This document shows, one piece after another, positions 1 through 8,900 of a stretch of DNA of 13,606 bases. Numbering within the stretch: position 1 is the first letter of the stretch; every line of letters begins with the position of its first letter. The position numbers and the translations under genes were made by a program. The notes below the pieces were generated by a model. That model was not told the DNA's origin. It ran no database searches and saw nothing but the letters and a program-made list of their open reading frames with translations. The DNA is from Pleurotus djamor (Eukaryota; Basidiomycota; Agaricomycetes; Agaricales; Pleurotaceae), in NCBI GenBank assembly GCA_029747585.1, contig JAPEVF010001124.1, positions 1 to 13,606 on the forward strand, in the 5' to 3' direction.

Positions 1-2414
1 GGTTGGCTTGCTGATCGCAATGTTTTCCCTTTCTCGTTCAGCGCCTTTACGCCTCTTCCTGGCAGGTAGACTACCGGTGCTGGATGCAGGTTCCAAAGGC
101 TTTCGCTTCCCTTTACCTAACGTGACTATGCGTCAGCAGATATTTTGAGCGAGTAGAGAGAACACACCATCTCTTTCTGGACCAAAGTCGCCGCCTGTAG
201 AATCATGAGCGAGATACGAGGTAAGGCATGATACGGTCAACGAACTGTAAAATCCTTCATCATCCAACATCTGTTGAGTCTTGGGGGGCATGAAGATGCG
301 GAAGTCCGAGCGTAGATCAGGCGCGTCTTTGAATAATTGCGAAATTTGAACGGATACTTCCCGCTAAAATGGGGGAAGAGAAAGGTTCAGCGTCATTCCC
401 GGGGAAAATAGAGAGAAGGTAGACAAAGGGAACCATGCAAAAAGGCTAGTTGGGCGTGTCCCTTTATCCAGGAAGACACCAACAAAGCAAAGAAACACGA
501 AATGAAAGCTCACCTCGTCCATTATCCCGGGACTCGAATGATACCGTCCTAAAATGTCCAAAAATTGCTTATAAGTCTCAGCATCACATCGTTGCTTGAT
601 CTTCTGGACATATTGAACTGCTGGCTCGATAGCTTCAGACTGCAAGCCCGCTTCTCCGGGCCCACCTGCACCTATACTGGGGCCTCCAAACTCAGCGTTA
701 TGTGGATGACTGGTTTCATAACCCAAGGGGGTTCCAGGTCCACCCAAGCCAGGTCCGCCGACGCCAGGTCCAAATAGCATACCTTGTCTCTCCATCCCGG
801 GTCCAAGTGGCTCCTCTCGAACGGTTCCGAGATTCATGGCACCAAGGTTGNCCATCCTATGCCGTGTGACGCCATTTGGGGTAGTCACTGTCAAGAAACC
901 TCTCGAGGGATGATCATCATCGTGGTCGCCTCCCCCAGGATAATCTCCCCGTTCGTCTCCTTGGCCAAAGGAGCACTCGATCCTATATCCCGCGGGTAGG
1001 AATGTGTTGAATCCTTGGATAAGGGTGGGGTGGCCATCGAACAGATGTGTGACGCGACGGATTACGCCAGGGGTGTCGATCCTATGTGTGAACGGTCACG
1101 AAGGTACTCTTAAATCAGTGAATAGACAGACAGACGCCCAGTAACGCACATCTGTCCTTTGAATTCCTTCATGATATCCAGAAACTTGTTGTAAACGTTC
1201 GGCTTGTCGGTAAACTGGACTTTGACATCGTCGAGATAGGACAGGGCATCTGAAACATTCAATGGCCGGTCCATTGCTTGGTTGTCGTCCCCCGTATCAG
1301 GCAGAAATCCTTGATTGACCATATCCTGACCATCCTGGGGCTGGGGACTGCGCCGCGGCGGATCGACCACGCCAGGAGTAGATGAACGCGGCAGAGTATC
1401 ATCATTGAGAGGGGATGTCGTAGTGGTCTGTAAATGGGACGGCGGTTGTTCTTCTCTGGTAACTGGCGTTGAGACCGGAAGCACAGAGTCCTCAAGCAAC
1501 GTTGTGCTAGGCGCTTGAAGATTCTTGAAGGAATCTGTCGCGGGGCCGAACGTTTGTACAGGCGGTGCATCCATGTCAACATCCGTCGAAGGGACATCGT
1601 GTCTTTCGCTGACTGACGAGCTTCCAACTGCCACTACATTCTCTCCGGACATCACAGGCACTTTGACCTCTTCATTTCCACCATCCGTCGTTTCATCCAA
1701 GACCTTCACATCTCCCTGTAACTCCGTCGGCGTCGATATAGTGACACTAGCAGTCACGGCTGTGGGCGTCGACTCTTTCTCTTGCCCTACGTCCCGAGAG
1801 AGTTTTGCGTCGCCAGATAGAGCTTCCGTCGGCTTGTGTAGAGGAGACAGAGTCTTCGATGGGGTGAGAATAACATCGTCGTCCATTTCAGCATCGGCAT
1901 TGGCGGCGGTCGAGGCAGAAGGCATAGCAAGTTTCGTCGACGGTGGCATTGCACGCAAATTAATGGGTGTTCGTGGTGTCGGTTCAGTATCCCATGTTGG
2001 TGTAGTGGTGATTTTCCTTACGACATTCTCATTTCCGGTATCCGTAGTGTTCTCCGTGCGCACTGATTCGGACGATATCAAATATCTTCCTTCGTCTTTT
2101 TGATCCTTCGGAGGGCCAGATGAAGATGTTATCCGAGAAGTAGCTTCAAGGAGAGGTAGGGGACGGGAGGGTCCGCTTGAAGACTTGGGCTCACTGCGCC
2201 CTTCGTCCAACGGTTTTCCCGGGAGCCTCTGAGGCACAGACGGCGGTGTTGGTGTCTCGTCTATCTCTCCCTCCTCTTTCTCATCGTCCGGGGCCACTCC
2301 GGTGTTACCGGTCGACGAGGTGCTTAACTGAGCTTGAGCGATGTGGAGAACAGGCGGAGGAAGCTCTTCATGGGGCGTCGAGGCAAGCGAGTCAGCCTGC
2401 GAAGACGACGCCAT
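1..2414 (-). CDS. sin3: Sin3-type transcriptional corepressor, N-terminal part (PAH1 and PAH2), runs off the left edge
   Basis: Sin3 is the nuclear scaffold of the Rpd3/HDAC histone deacetylase complex; its paired amphipathic helix (PAH) domains bind transcription factors. Inferred exons (minus): 2414-1150, 1081-514, 363-168, 116-1, all GT-AG and frame-consistent, giving 715 codons here. The start ATG at 2414 opens [10 protein letters not shown]; upstream in-frame sequence looks like leader. Residues 1-385 are low-complexity (Ser/Thr/Pro/acidic) and probably disordered. PAH1 is about residues 389-457 ([13 protein letters not shown], then across intron 1 [10 protein letters not shown] and [13 protein letters not shown]). 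A Gly/Pro-rich linker follows, then PAH2 at about 577-640 ([34 protein letters not shown]), split by a 150-nt intron. A basic stretch ([12 protein letters not shown]) lies near the left edge. The ambiguous base at 851 is codon 499 and does not break the frame. PAH3, the HDAC-interacting region and the C-terminus lie outside the window. Confidence 0.93.
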
Positions 2415-2763
2415 TTCGAGGGGACTGGGAACGTCGGGGAAGATGGTGGTAGGAAGAAAAGAGGGATTTGCGCACGGACCAGGGACGAGAACAAGATGTG
2501 ATCGGTGACGGTGACGTGAGGCACATCTGACCGTGAGAAACACAAAGGCAGGGCCAGGGACACACGTGACCAGTAATGTTGAACGCGTCGCGGCTCGTGT
2601 CGCACCGTCACGACAATCGTTGAGCAAGACCAGTTACAAATTATACTGTTGCCATAGCGGATCGAATTTTCGGGATTTGTTAGACTTTCGTGATGTTTTC
2701 CTTGCTTGCAAGACGCTCACAATATACGATCATAAAGAGTAAGTTGCAGTCGTAACATCGAAG
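2415..2763. other. Intergenic: HPM1 3' flank and Sin3 promoter/5' leader
   Basis: These 349 bases separate the HPM1 stop codon from the Sin3 start codon; both genes read leftward. No supported gene is present, as the short ORFs here lack any family signature. The half next to Sin3 carries ACGT-core elements (listed separately). The part near 2630-2760 is more AT-rich, as expected for a 3' flank, but no definite polyadenylation signal was found. Confidence 0.6.
2512..2568. promoter_or_regulatory. ACGT-core elements upstream of Sin3 (CRE-like and E-box)
   Basis: TGACGTGA lies at 2512-2519, preceded by a GGTGAC direct repeat, and the palindrome CACGTG at 2563-2568. They sit about 100 and 150 bases upstream of the Sin3 start codon. 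TGACGT cores are typical of bZIP sites and CACGTG of bHLH (E-box) sites. A function here is inference from motif and position only; such short motifs also occur by chance. Confidence 0.3.
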
Positions 2764-4079
2764 TTATGTCCAACGAACACGCAGAATCTGTCGACCTACA
2801 CCGACTTTATTTTCCCGTACAATCGATACATTCCCAGCAACTTCCACCCGACGAACAAATTCAGAGACTCCACCACCAACACCAAAGTACAGCACTTTCG
2901 CGGCCACAAGACAGGTCCCCTCAGATCGACATGCGTTTCTCATCAGCGCGATCAAAGAGGGGAGACTGTCCATTCGGTAGATAGTTTCCGAGGTGAGAAG
3001 GAGGTCGTACGGCCGCTGCAAGTCGAAGCTTTCCCAAGAACCCGAGAAAAATCGGATAGAAATATTGGCACGTTTGTGATAATCAAGAAAAGCTTGTTTG
3101 AGTTCGTCTGTGATGGGTAGTTCACCTGGGATGGTGGAATCTCGGGGAGGGAACGTGACCTCGGATGTATCGGTTGGTTGAAACTCCTTTGAGGCTGTTG
3201 ACATGTCTAGAAAATAGCAAGGTTAGATACAAGTAGCCTCGAGTGGAAGGGCGCTTACACCAGTTCAATAGGATGTTGGGAATGGTGACGAGCCGAAGAA
3301 CTGAAGAGTTAAAATCCTGCAGGTGCACATGCGTCTGAGTCTCTGGAGTCGAGGCGTCAAGGACCTTGGCATAAAGCTGTCTTAGAAGGTATACTGAGGG
3401 TATACCCGTGCCGCAGCCAACCTGGAGCTCAATGTTAGGTTTAAGAGTGACACGAGTGTTTCAGGCGATCGTACCTCCAGGCAAGACATTCCTCGCGACG
3501 CCACGGGCGTATCGTGCAAGTAATCGACCAGGTCCAGCGAGCACTCCCATGTCTTCAACCCCCCCTTCATATACGCCGGGAACCAAGTCCGAAGGGGAGT
3601 CGATGTACTTGAGAGCATCACCCTTGGAATGTGATTGGTGTGCCGCGGTTGGAGAGAAGTCGTGGTTGACATGCGCCAGCGGTTCGTTGAGCTCCATATC
3701 GTCCCTTTCACCACAGCTACCAGCAGCAGCAGCAGCACCACTGTCACCGTTATCGTCTTTCTCGTCCGATATCAATTGGAACCGTGCGTCGTACAGATCG
3801 CGACGAACGAGGGTCAGTGCACCGCCAGATGCCAACGGTACAGAGATCGGCGAGTATGAGATCAAGTCGGGTAAGTCACTGATCTAACTCTTGCTTCATT
3901 AAACTTATTATCTGGGGTCAATAATAAGGTAAACTCGTAGGACGTACGAGGTCATCTAGATATTGCTCTTTGAAATCTTGCGATACTGAGGTAGGTTTGG
4001 TTTCCACAGCGAGGGTGTCATCTTCAACGGGATGCGAGTCCGTGTCATCGGCGTCGATGTCGAAGTTGAACTTGAACAT
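2764..4079 (-). CDS. HPM1: Protein-histidine N-methyltransferase HPM1/METTL18-like, with a one-base frame break
   Basis: This seven-beta-strand, SAM-dependent family methylates a histidine of ribosomal protein Rpl3 (yeast Hpm1, human METTL18). Inferred exons (minus): 4079-3948, 3883-3475, 3421-3259, 3206-2764. The product is about 381 residues if one surplus base is ignored, a normal family length. The start ATG at 4079 gives the N-terminus MFKFNFDID; an in-frame ATG at 4145 is less likely. Signatures in order: LISYSPISVPL, SDLVPGVYEGG and LKTWECSLDLVDYLH (about 142-167), SAM motif I LEVGCGTGIPSV (about 179-190, split by intron 2), QDFNSSVLRLVTIPN, YDLLLTSETIY (301-311), and LVAAKVLYFGVGGG (334-347). 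The frame changes between SDLVPGVYEGG and LKTWEC at a run of seven C on the plus strand (3559-3565); six would restore continuity. A poly-Ala stretch coded by five GCT codons lies in exon 2. The family call is firm. Whether the break is real or an assembly error cannot be decided here. Confidence 0.9.
3721..3735. repeat. (CAG)5 trinucleotide microsatellite inside HPM1 exon 2
   Basis: Five CAG units on the plus strand read as five GCT (Ala) codons in the HPM1 frame, in a low-complexity acidic/Gly/Ala insert between LVRRDLYDARFQL and DLVPGVYEGG. The insert position suggests a surface loop tolerant of length change. Confidence 0.85.
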
Positions 4080-4278
4080 GTGAGCTTTCGCCTCTTCTAC
4101 TTGGTGGCGGCTTGGTCGTTTTTCTTTTCGATGCCCGGCTTGCATTCAGCAGGGCAAATTGCATAGCGCCCATGGAGCGCCCGGTGGCTATACGGCACTG
4201 AGCCAGGTTGGGAAGACAAGGACGACCTGCTCAGGCTCCAGTTCCTTTGTTTTCCACCACCACCAACCTCTCTGAAAG
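4080..4278. promoter_or_regulatory. Divergent promoter between HPM1 (minus) and the S1/P1 nuclease (plus)
   Basis: Only 199 bases separate the two divergent start codons, so both promoters and both 5' leaders must share or overlap here. No canonical TATA box was seen; GGCTATACGG near 4187 is a weak candidate for the plus gene. The last bases before the nuclease ATG hold a CCACCACCACCAACC pyrimidine-rich leader. Promoter function is inferred from gene orientation. Confidence 0.55.
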
Positions 4279-5611
4279 ATGCGGTGGCCGTCCATTCTCC
4301 CCGTTCTCGCTACTGCAGTCAGCGCCGTTCCAGGTGTATATGGCTGGGGTGCTGCAGGTAAGTCCATGAAATGACTCGTTGAAACTAAGCACTGACTTTA
4401 ACTCTAACTCAGGCCACGAAATCGTTGCAACGATAGCCCAGATTCATTTGAACCCAGCGGTCCTACCGAAGATCTGCACAATCCTCAATTACACGTCGAA
4501 TAACCCCAATGAACCTCAGTGCCACCTTGCGCCCATCGCGACCTGGGCGGACCGAGTTCGTTACAAGATGCGGTGGTCGGCCGGCCTTCATTACATTGGC
4601 GCTTTAGATGATCATCCAAGAGATACGTGCTCGTACCCTGGGGAACGCGGTTGGGCCGGGAGGGGAGGTATCAATGTCCTGGGTGGTATCCGTAACACAA
4701 CGACTATCCTACAAGAATGGGTCGCGCAGGGTGATGAGGTTTATACGGAAAAGGCAAACGAAGCGCTCAAATTCCTTGTTCACTTCCTTGGCGACATGCA
4801 CATGCCCCTGCACCTCACTGGACGCGACCGTGGGGGAAATTCCGTGAAAGTCGCTTTCGATGGTCGACAGACGAGTGAGTCATTACAGCTAACATTGCCT
4901 CTTTTCACAAGTCTTACCGCACTTTCAATAGATCTCCACTCGGCCTGGGATAATCTGCTCGTTGCCAAAGCACTTCGCACCGTTCCCTCCAAGTACAGTC
5001 ACCCACTCCCTTCAAGACAGATCGAATACAACCTCCGAGGCGCCATCTACGACGGCTTTGTCCGTCGCATCATGTGGGAAGGTATTCTGGGCAAGTGGAA
5101 GCCCGACATCGAAGATTGGGTTTCCTGTCCAACTCCTCCGTCGGACGACAGTGTCGTGGAAGAGGCCATCTCTTCCTGGTCACAAATGATCTTTGGCTGG
5201 CGTTTTGACTTGGCCGCCAAACGGGCTATGCAACTGCTAACGCCCGTAAAGAAACCGTACACTAAGAACGCCGCGTCGAAGGAGTTTGACGATGAATACC
5301 TTTGCCCTTTCTATTGGTCCCAACCCACTCACGCGTTGAACTGCAAGCTCGTCTGGCCAAAGGAAGTTGATTTACCGCCTTACCACAATATTTCCACACG
5401 TCCGCCACAGTCGTCTCGTGAGTCTGTCAACCCCCGCCAACCCCACTCACCCTACTTCGAACTCGACACGCCTGAGTATGCTGGCGTCGTTTCCAAGGAA
5501 TGGATTCTTGAGAATTTGTTTGCGCAAGCTGGAATCCGCCTTGCTGGGATCTTGAACTGGATCTTTATGGATCCTGAAGACGGCTTGGGGGTTGCGCCAT
5601 TGAACCTATAA
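4279..5611 (+). CDS. Secreted S1/P1-type zinc-dependent nuclease
   Basis: S1/P1 nucleases use three zinc ions to cleave single-stranded DNA and RNA and to remove 3'-phosphate from nucleotides; fungal members are secreted and scavenge phosphate and nucleosides. Inferred exons: 4279-4357, 4413-4874, 4932-5611, giving 406 residues. The start at 4279 yields a hydrophobic signal peptide (about 1-22), with cleavage predicted just before Trp23, the mature N-terminal residue that itself binds zinc. All nine expected ligands are visible: W23, H28, D73 (ATWAD), H86 (GLHYI), H150, D154 and H160 (HFLGDMHMPLH), H183 and D187 (LHSAWD). N-glycosylation sequons occur at N52, N121 and N333. The C-terminal third has ELDTPEYAGVV and an amphipathic tail (AQAGIRLAGILNWIF). 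The protein is longer than the classical Aspergillus/Penicillium enzymes because of an extra region with CPFYWSQPTHALNC. Activity is inferred from conserved residues. Confidence 0.94.
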
Positions 5612-5918
5612 TATCCTTGATCTCCGAGTTTACTCCACCATGGACACGCTTTCTGTAACTTTAGATTCTTTACAAGTCTGTATAACACGTTTCATATTGA
5701 TGAATTCTATCTTGCTTTGGTAGATGACCTTCCAAATTTAGTAAGTTAGAACGAAGTGAAGGCGTACTCAAACCTGACGAATGAAACGAACGCTTGAATT
5801 TATCCTTCCTAGAAGTACATGATGAAGATAGTACGATACAAGCCGTGTATGATAATTGATTATTCAACCCAGAGCCCAAAATGAAGCGAAACCCCTTGTT
5901 ACCAGTCAGCATTGTCCC
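5612..5918. other. Convergent intergenic region: facing 3' flanks
   Basis: The nuclease gene (plus) and the large repeat-protein gene (minus) converge on these 307 bases. They are AT-richer than the coding flanks and hold no supported gene; the short ORFs are not family-like. They presumably carry both 3' UTRs and polyadenylation regions, but no strong canonical signal could be picked out. Confidence 0.6.
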
Positions 5919-8900
5919 TCATTGAATTGTGCCGTATTCGTCTTCGCTGTAAGATCCTCCTTCGCTGTTGAAAAATTCTATGACCTTCGCTATAGTCTGC
6001 GCTTGAGTGGCAAAGTCTTTGCATATATACTCAAACGTTTCTTCATCTACATCTTCATCCGTGTTTTCGCTAAACGGACGTTCGGATAGTTGGAGAGCTT
6101 TGAGGCGGCCCTTCTCGAGGAGATCTAGAACACCAAGCTCGATGAACGTGGTGAAGAGATGCGAGCCCTTGGAGTCAGCGAGGAAGGCACTAAGTCTTCC
6201 CCCATTATTGACCACCTACGGAAAAGGGAGATTGGTAAAACAATACGTGAGTGTATGCGAGAAGACAAACCTGGACTTCATCATGGTGTAACAATTTGAT
6301 GGCATAATCAACAGCCCCAGCTTCAAGGACGAGATCGCGTCCAGATTGACCGAAAGAAGCAATTCTCTTGAGCGATGCCGCAAAGCCAGTGCGCCATCCA
6401 TCTGGTATTTCTTTGTCAATCACGTCTTTATCATCCAAGCGAGACTGGAGATGTTTGAGCAAGAAGGGATAAGCCGTGGATTTGGACGCAATGTCCTGAA
6501 TGGTCTTGGGCAAGTCAAGGTGAGGATCGAAGGAGAGGGGATAGTCACAACTGGCATCTAAGAGGGCGGATACAAAGCCTTTGAGGAGCGCTGCGTCCAC
6601 GACTACGAAGGCATCGACTAAGCCAAGAATCGTTGAGCAAGGTGCACCGTCTGCGGGGAGAATCTCTTCCAAACGAGGGAATACGCTGGAAATCTCTGAC
6701 TCGTAACCTTCACCTGCAGAGACAAGTGCGGACAGGGTAGGGAGAGGATATTGCCACTCCTCGGTTGTGTCAGATCGTAGCACCTTGACTGCTTCTGTAA
6801 TGACACCGGCATCAACCAGCGCCTTTCGTACAACAGCCGTCGTCTTCGCGAGAAGGGCCAGCCGCTCCCAAAGGGTCTCCTGTCCAATCCTCGGCGTGTG
6901 TTTCTTTTTCTTCTTGTTTTTCTTGCCCTTTGCCTGGGTAGGAACCTCGGGAGGATGAAGATCGGCGAAGTAGGACTTGATGAGATCAACGATTTTATCA
7001 GGTCCTGCAGGTGCGAGTTGGCCAAGGAGAGGAGCGATAGAATCATGGTAGAAGTCCATTGTATCGAATAGTTTAAGGACGCGAGGAAGAGCTTCCGATG
7101 CGTCGTCGATGAAGTCAATGTTGGTGGGGAGGGATTTGCAAAGCTTCCCGAACGCGGTCACGGCCGTCAGTGCATCCCATTCGTCGTCTCCATATAGGAT
7201 CTTGAGGGCGTTGGCAAGGGCAGCGGGGTTGGCAACAAATTGCCGTTGAACCTTCTCCTTCTCGGCAGGGTCTAACGTGTTATCGACAATGGCCCCAAGA
7301 GCTGCGAGACTACCGAGGGTATCGACATATTCTTCACTACTTTCTTTGTCGATAGCCAAGATTCGGAGTAGGTGGTCAACGACACCGGCTTGTCGGAGAA
7401 CGTCACATGTCAAAGGACCGGCCTCGATCCATTCTTTGAATTGGTTGCAAGATGGGGGATTTTGAGAAGTAATGAAAGATTGTAGCAAGGCGACGACGTT
7501 CGAAGTGTCGACTCCTTGAACAAAGAGAATCCTCTGAATGACCGATAAGATTGCTCTGTCATCGTCACTCTCCTTGGATATAGTAAATAACGGTGGGGCA
7601 AGAGCGATTGAATGGGTTCCCAAGACGGGGAGAATTATGTCGACAAGATTTACGACATGCTTGACAGTCCTAACAAATGTAAGCGCGTAAGCATTTGCTG
7701 TTAAACAAGGCTCAGACATGAAGCTTACTCCATTCGATAGCCATCGGCCGCACGAGTTAACTTCGTATGCCTCTCCAAGGCTTCTTCATCGGTTGGCGGC
7801 TCTTCGGAGTTGGTTTCGAAAGGTTGATGTTGGAGGTGTGACGCCAGAGCCTGTGCGACAGCCTCGGACCCCAGGTTCTTCCAAGAGCCTTGAAGGAGCC
7901 AGCGTTGTTTGTCGGCACGAACTCGCTCTCTCCGTGTGAACGACGCAAAGTCTAAAACATTATTGTCGTCGAAGTCGTCACCACGACTCAGTAGCGACAC
8001 CATCCAAAAGGCAGAATCAAGAGATGGTCTGGTGACATCCAGGAGGAGAGCCGAAATCAGGGAAGCGAGATGATCACTGTGTCGGGCTTGATCCAGGTCG
8101 GTGCCAACACACAGGACCACGCGCAGAGCTTCGACAGCGGCACGCCTGCGCTTACAGGTCAAAGGGGCATCCGTGTCGCCTCCCTTGAGTTTGCGAGCTT
8201 CACGCTCCATGAGAGCATACGCTCGAGACAGCCCATCAGCTGCAACAGCAGCGCTAGCAACGCGTCTTCGCATCCGACCGTCCGCCCGTCCCGAGTACGA
8301 ACCGTAAAGATTATTGAAAAGCCATAGTTCTTCGTCCTCCCCAATCTTGGCAAAAATTTCCTTGAACATCGTGACAGTGAGGTCATAGCCACGCTGGTAA
8401 CCCCAACAACCTTGACAAAGGAAATGTAACGCGTCTTTGGAGGGACCGGTAGGCTCCTCCTTCTGTGCATGGAGACCTTCGATACCAATTGTCTCGGGTT
8501 CCAGAGCAAGCAGCGTAAACGCAGTTCGCAGAAAGTCGGTCGAAATGAGGAGATCCTTGAGTGGACAGGGGGGAGGTGGATCATCATCATCTTCATCGTA
8601 TCCCCAGCTCTCTGTACCGGTTTCTTCGGAAACCATATCTGCTAGGAGACGTAAGGTGGAACCAGCTGCAGTGATGCGGTCGCCGTCCGTTTCTCCCGGG
8701 CTTATGTCGAGGAATGAGGAAAGGGTTGGCAATACATTGGGCGACGTCAATTCCTGAGCGACCACAGAGCGCTGAGACTTGCTAGAGTCGCCTGGGCTGT
8801 AAGAATCAAGCAGCTTCGAAAAGACACCAATCACGGCGGGCACCAGGGCGGGCGTTGCTAGAAGGGAGACAAGTGCAGCAACGATGCCAGCTTGAAGCAA

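Noticed and set aside
1525..2103. 192-codon ORF on the plus strand antisense to the Sin3 N-terminus
   Set aside because: It mirrors the Ser/Thr/Pro-rich low-complexity Sin3 exon, has no family signature, and the minus frame is continuous with PAH1. It is a shadow of the real gene.
2324..2627. Upstream extension of the Sin3 reading frame (ATG at 2627) and a second minus-strand ORF there
   Set aside because: The extra residues are not conserved in character (Arg/His/Pro mix), overlap the ACGT promoter elements, and the ATG at 2414 gives a typical start. They are treated as promoter and leader.
3461..3865. Taking HPM1 exon 2 as a separate 134-residue protein
   Set aside because: Its first part holds HPM1 motifs (LISYSPISVPL, SDLVPGVYEGG), but after the C7 run it loses all similarity and runs into intron 2. 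The continuation is in the neighbouring frame.
3408..3887. 159-codon plus-strand ORF opposite HPM1 exons 2-3
   Set aside because: It crosses an HPM1 intron and exons and is Ser/Pro/Arg-rich without motifs, while the minus strand carries clear methyltransferase motifs at the same place.
4080..4145. HPM1 start at the upstream in-frame ATG 4145
   Set aside because: It would prepend MQAGHRKEKRPSRHQ to MFKFNFDID. The latter is a typical family N-terminus, and the extension reaches into the short divergent promoter.
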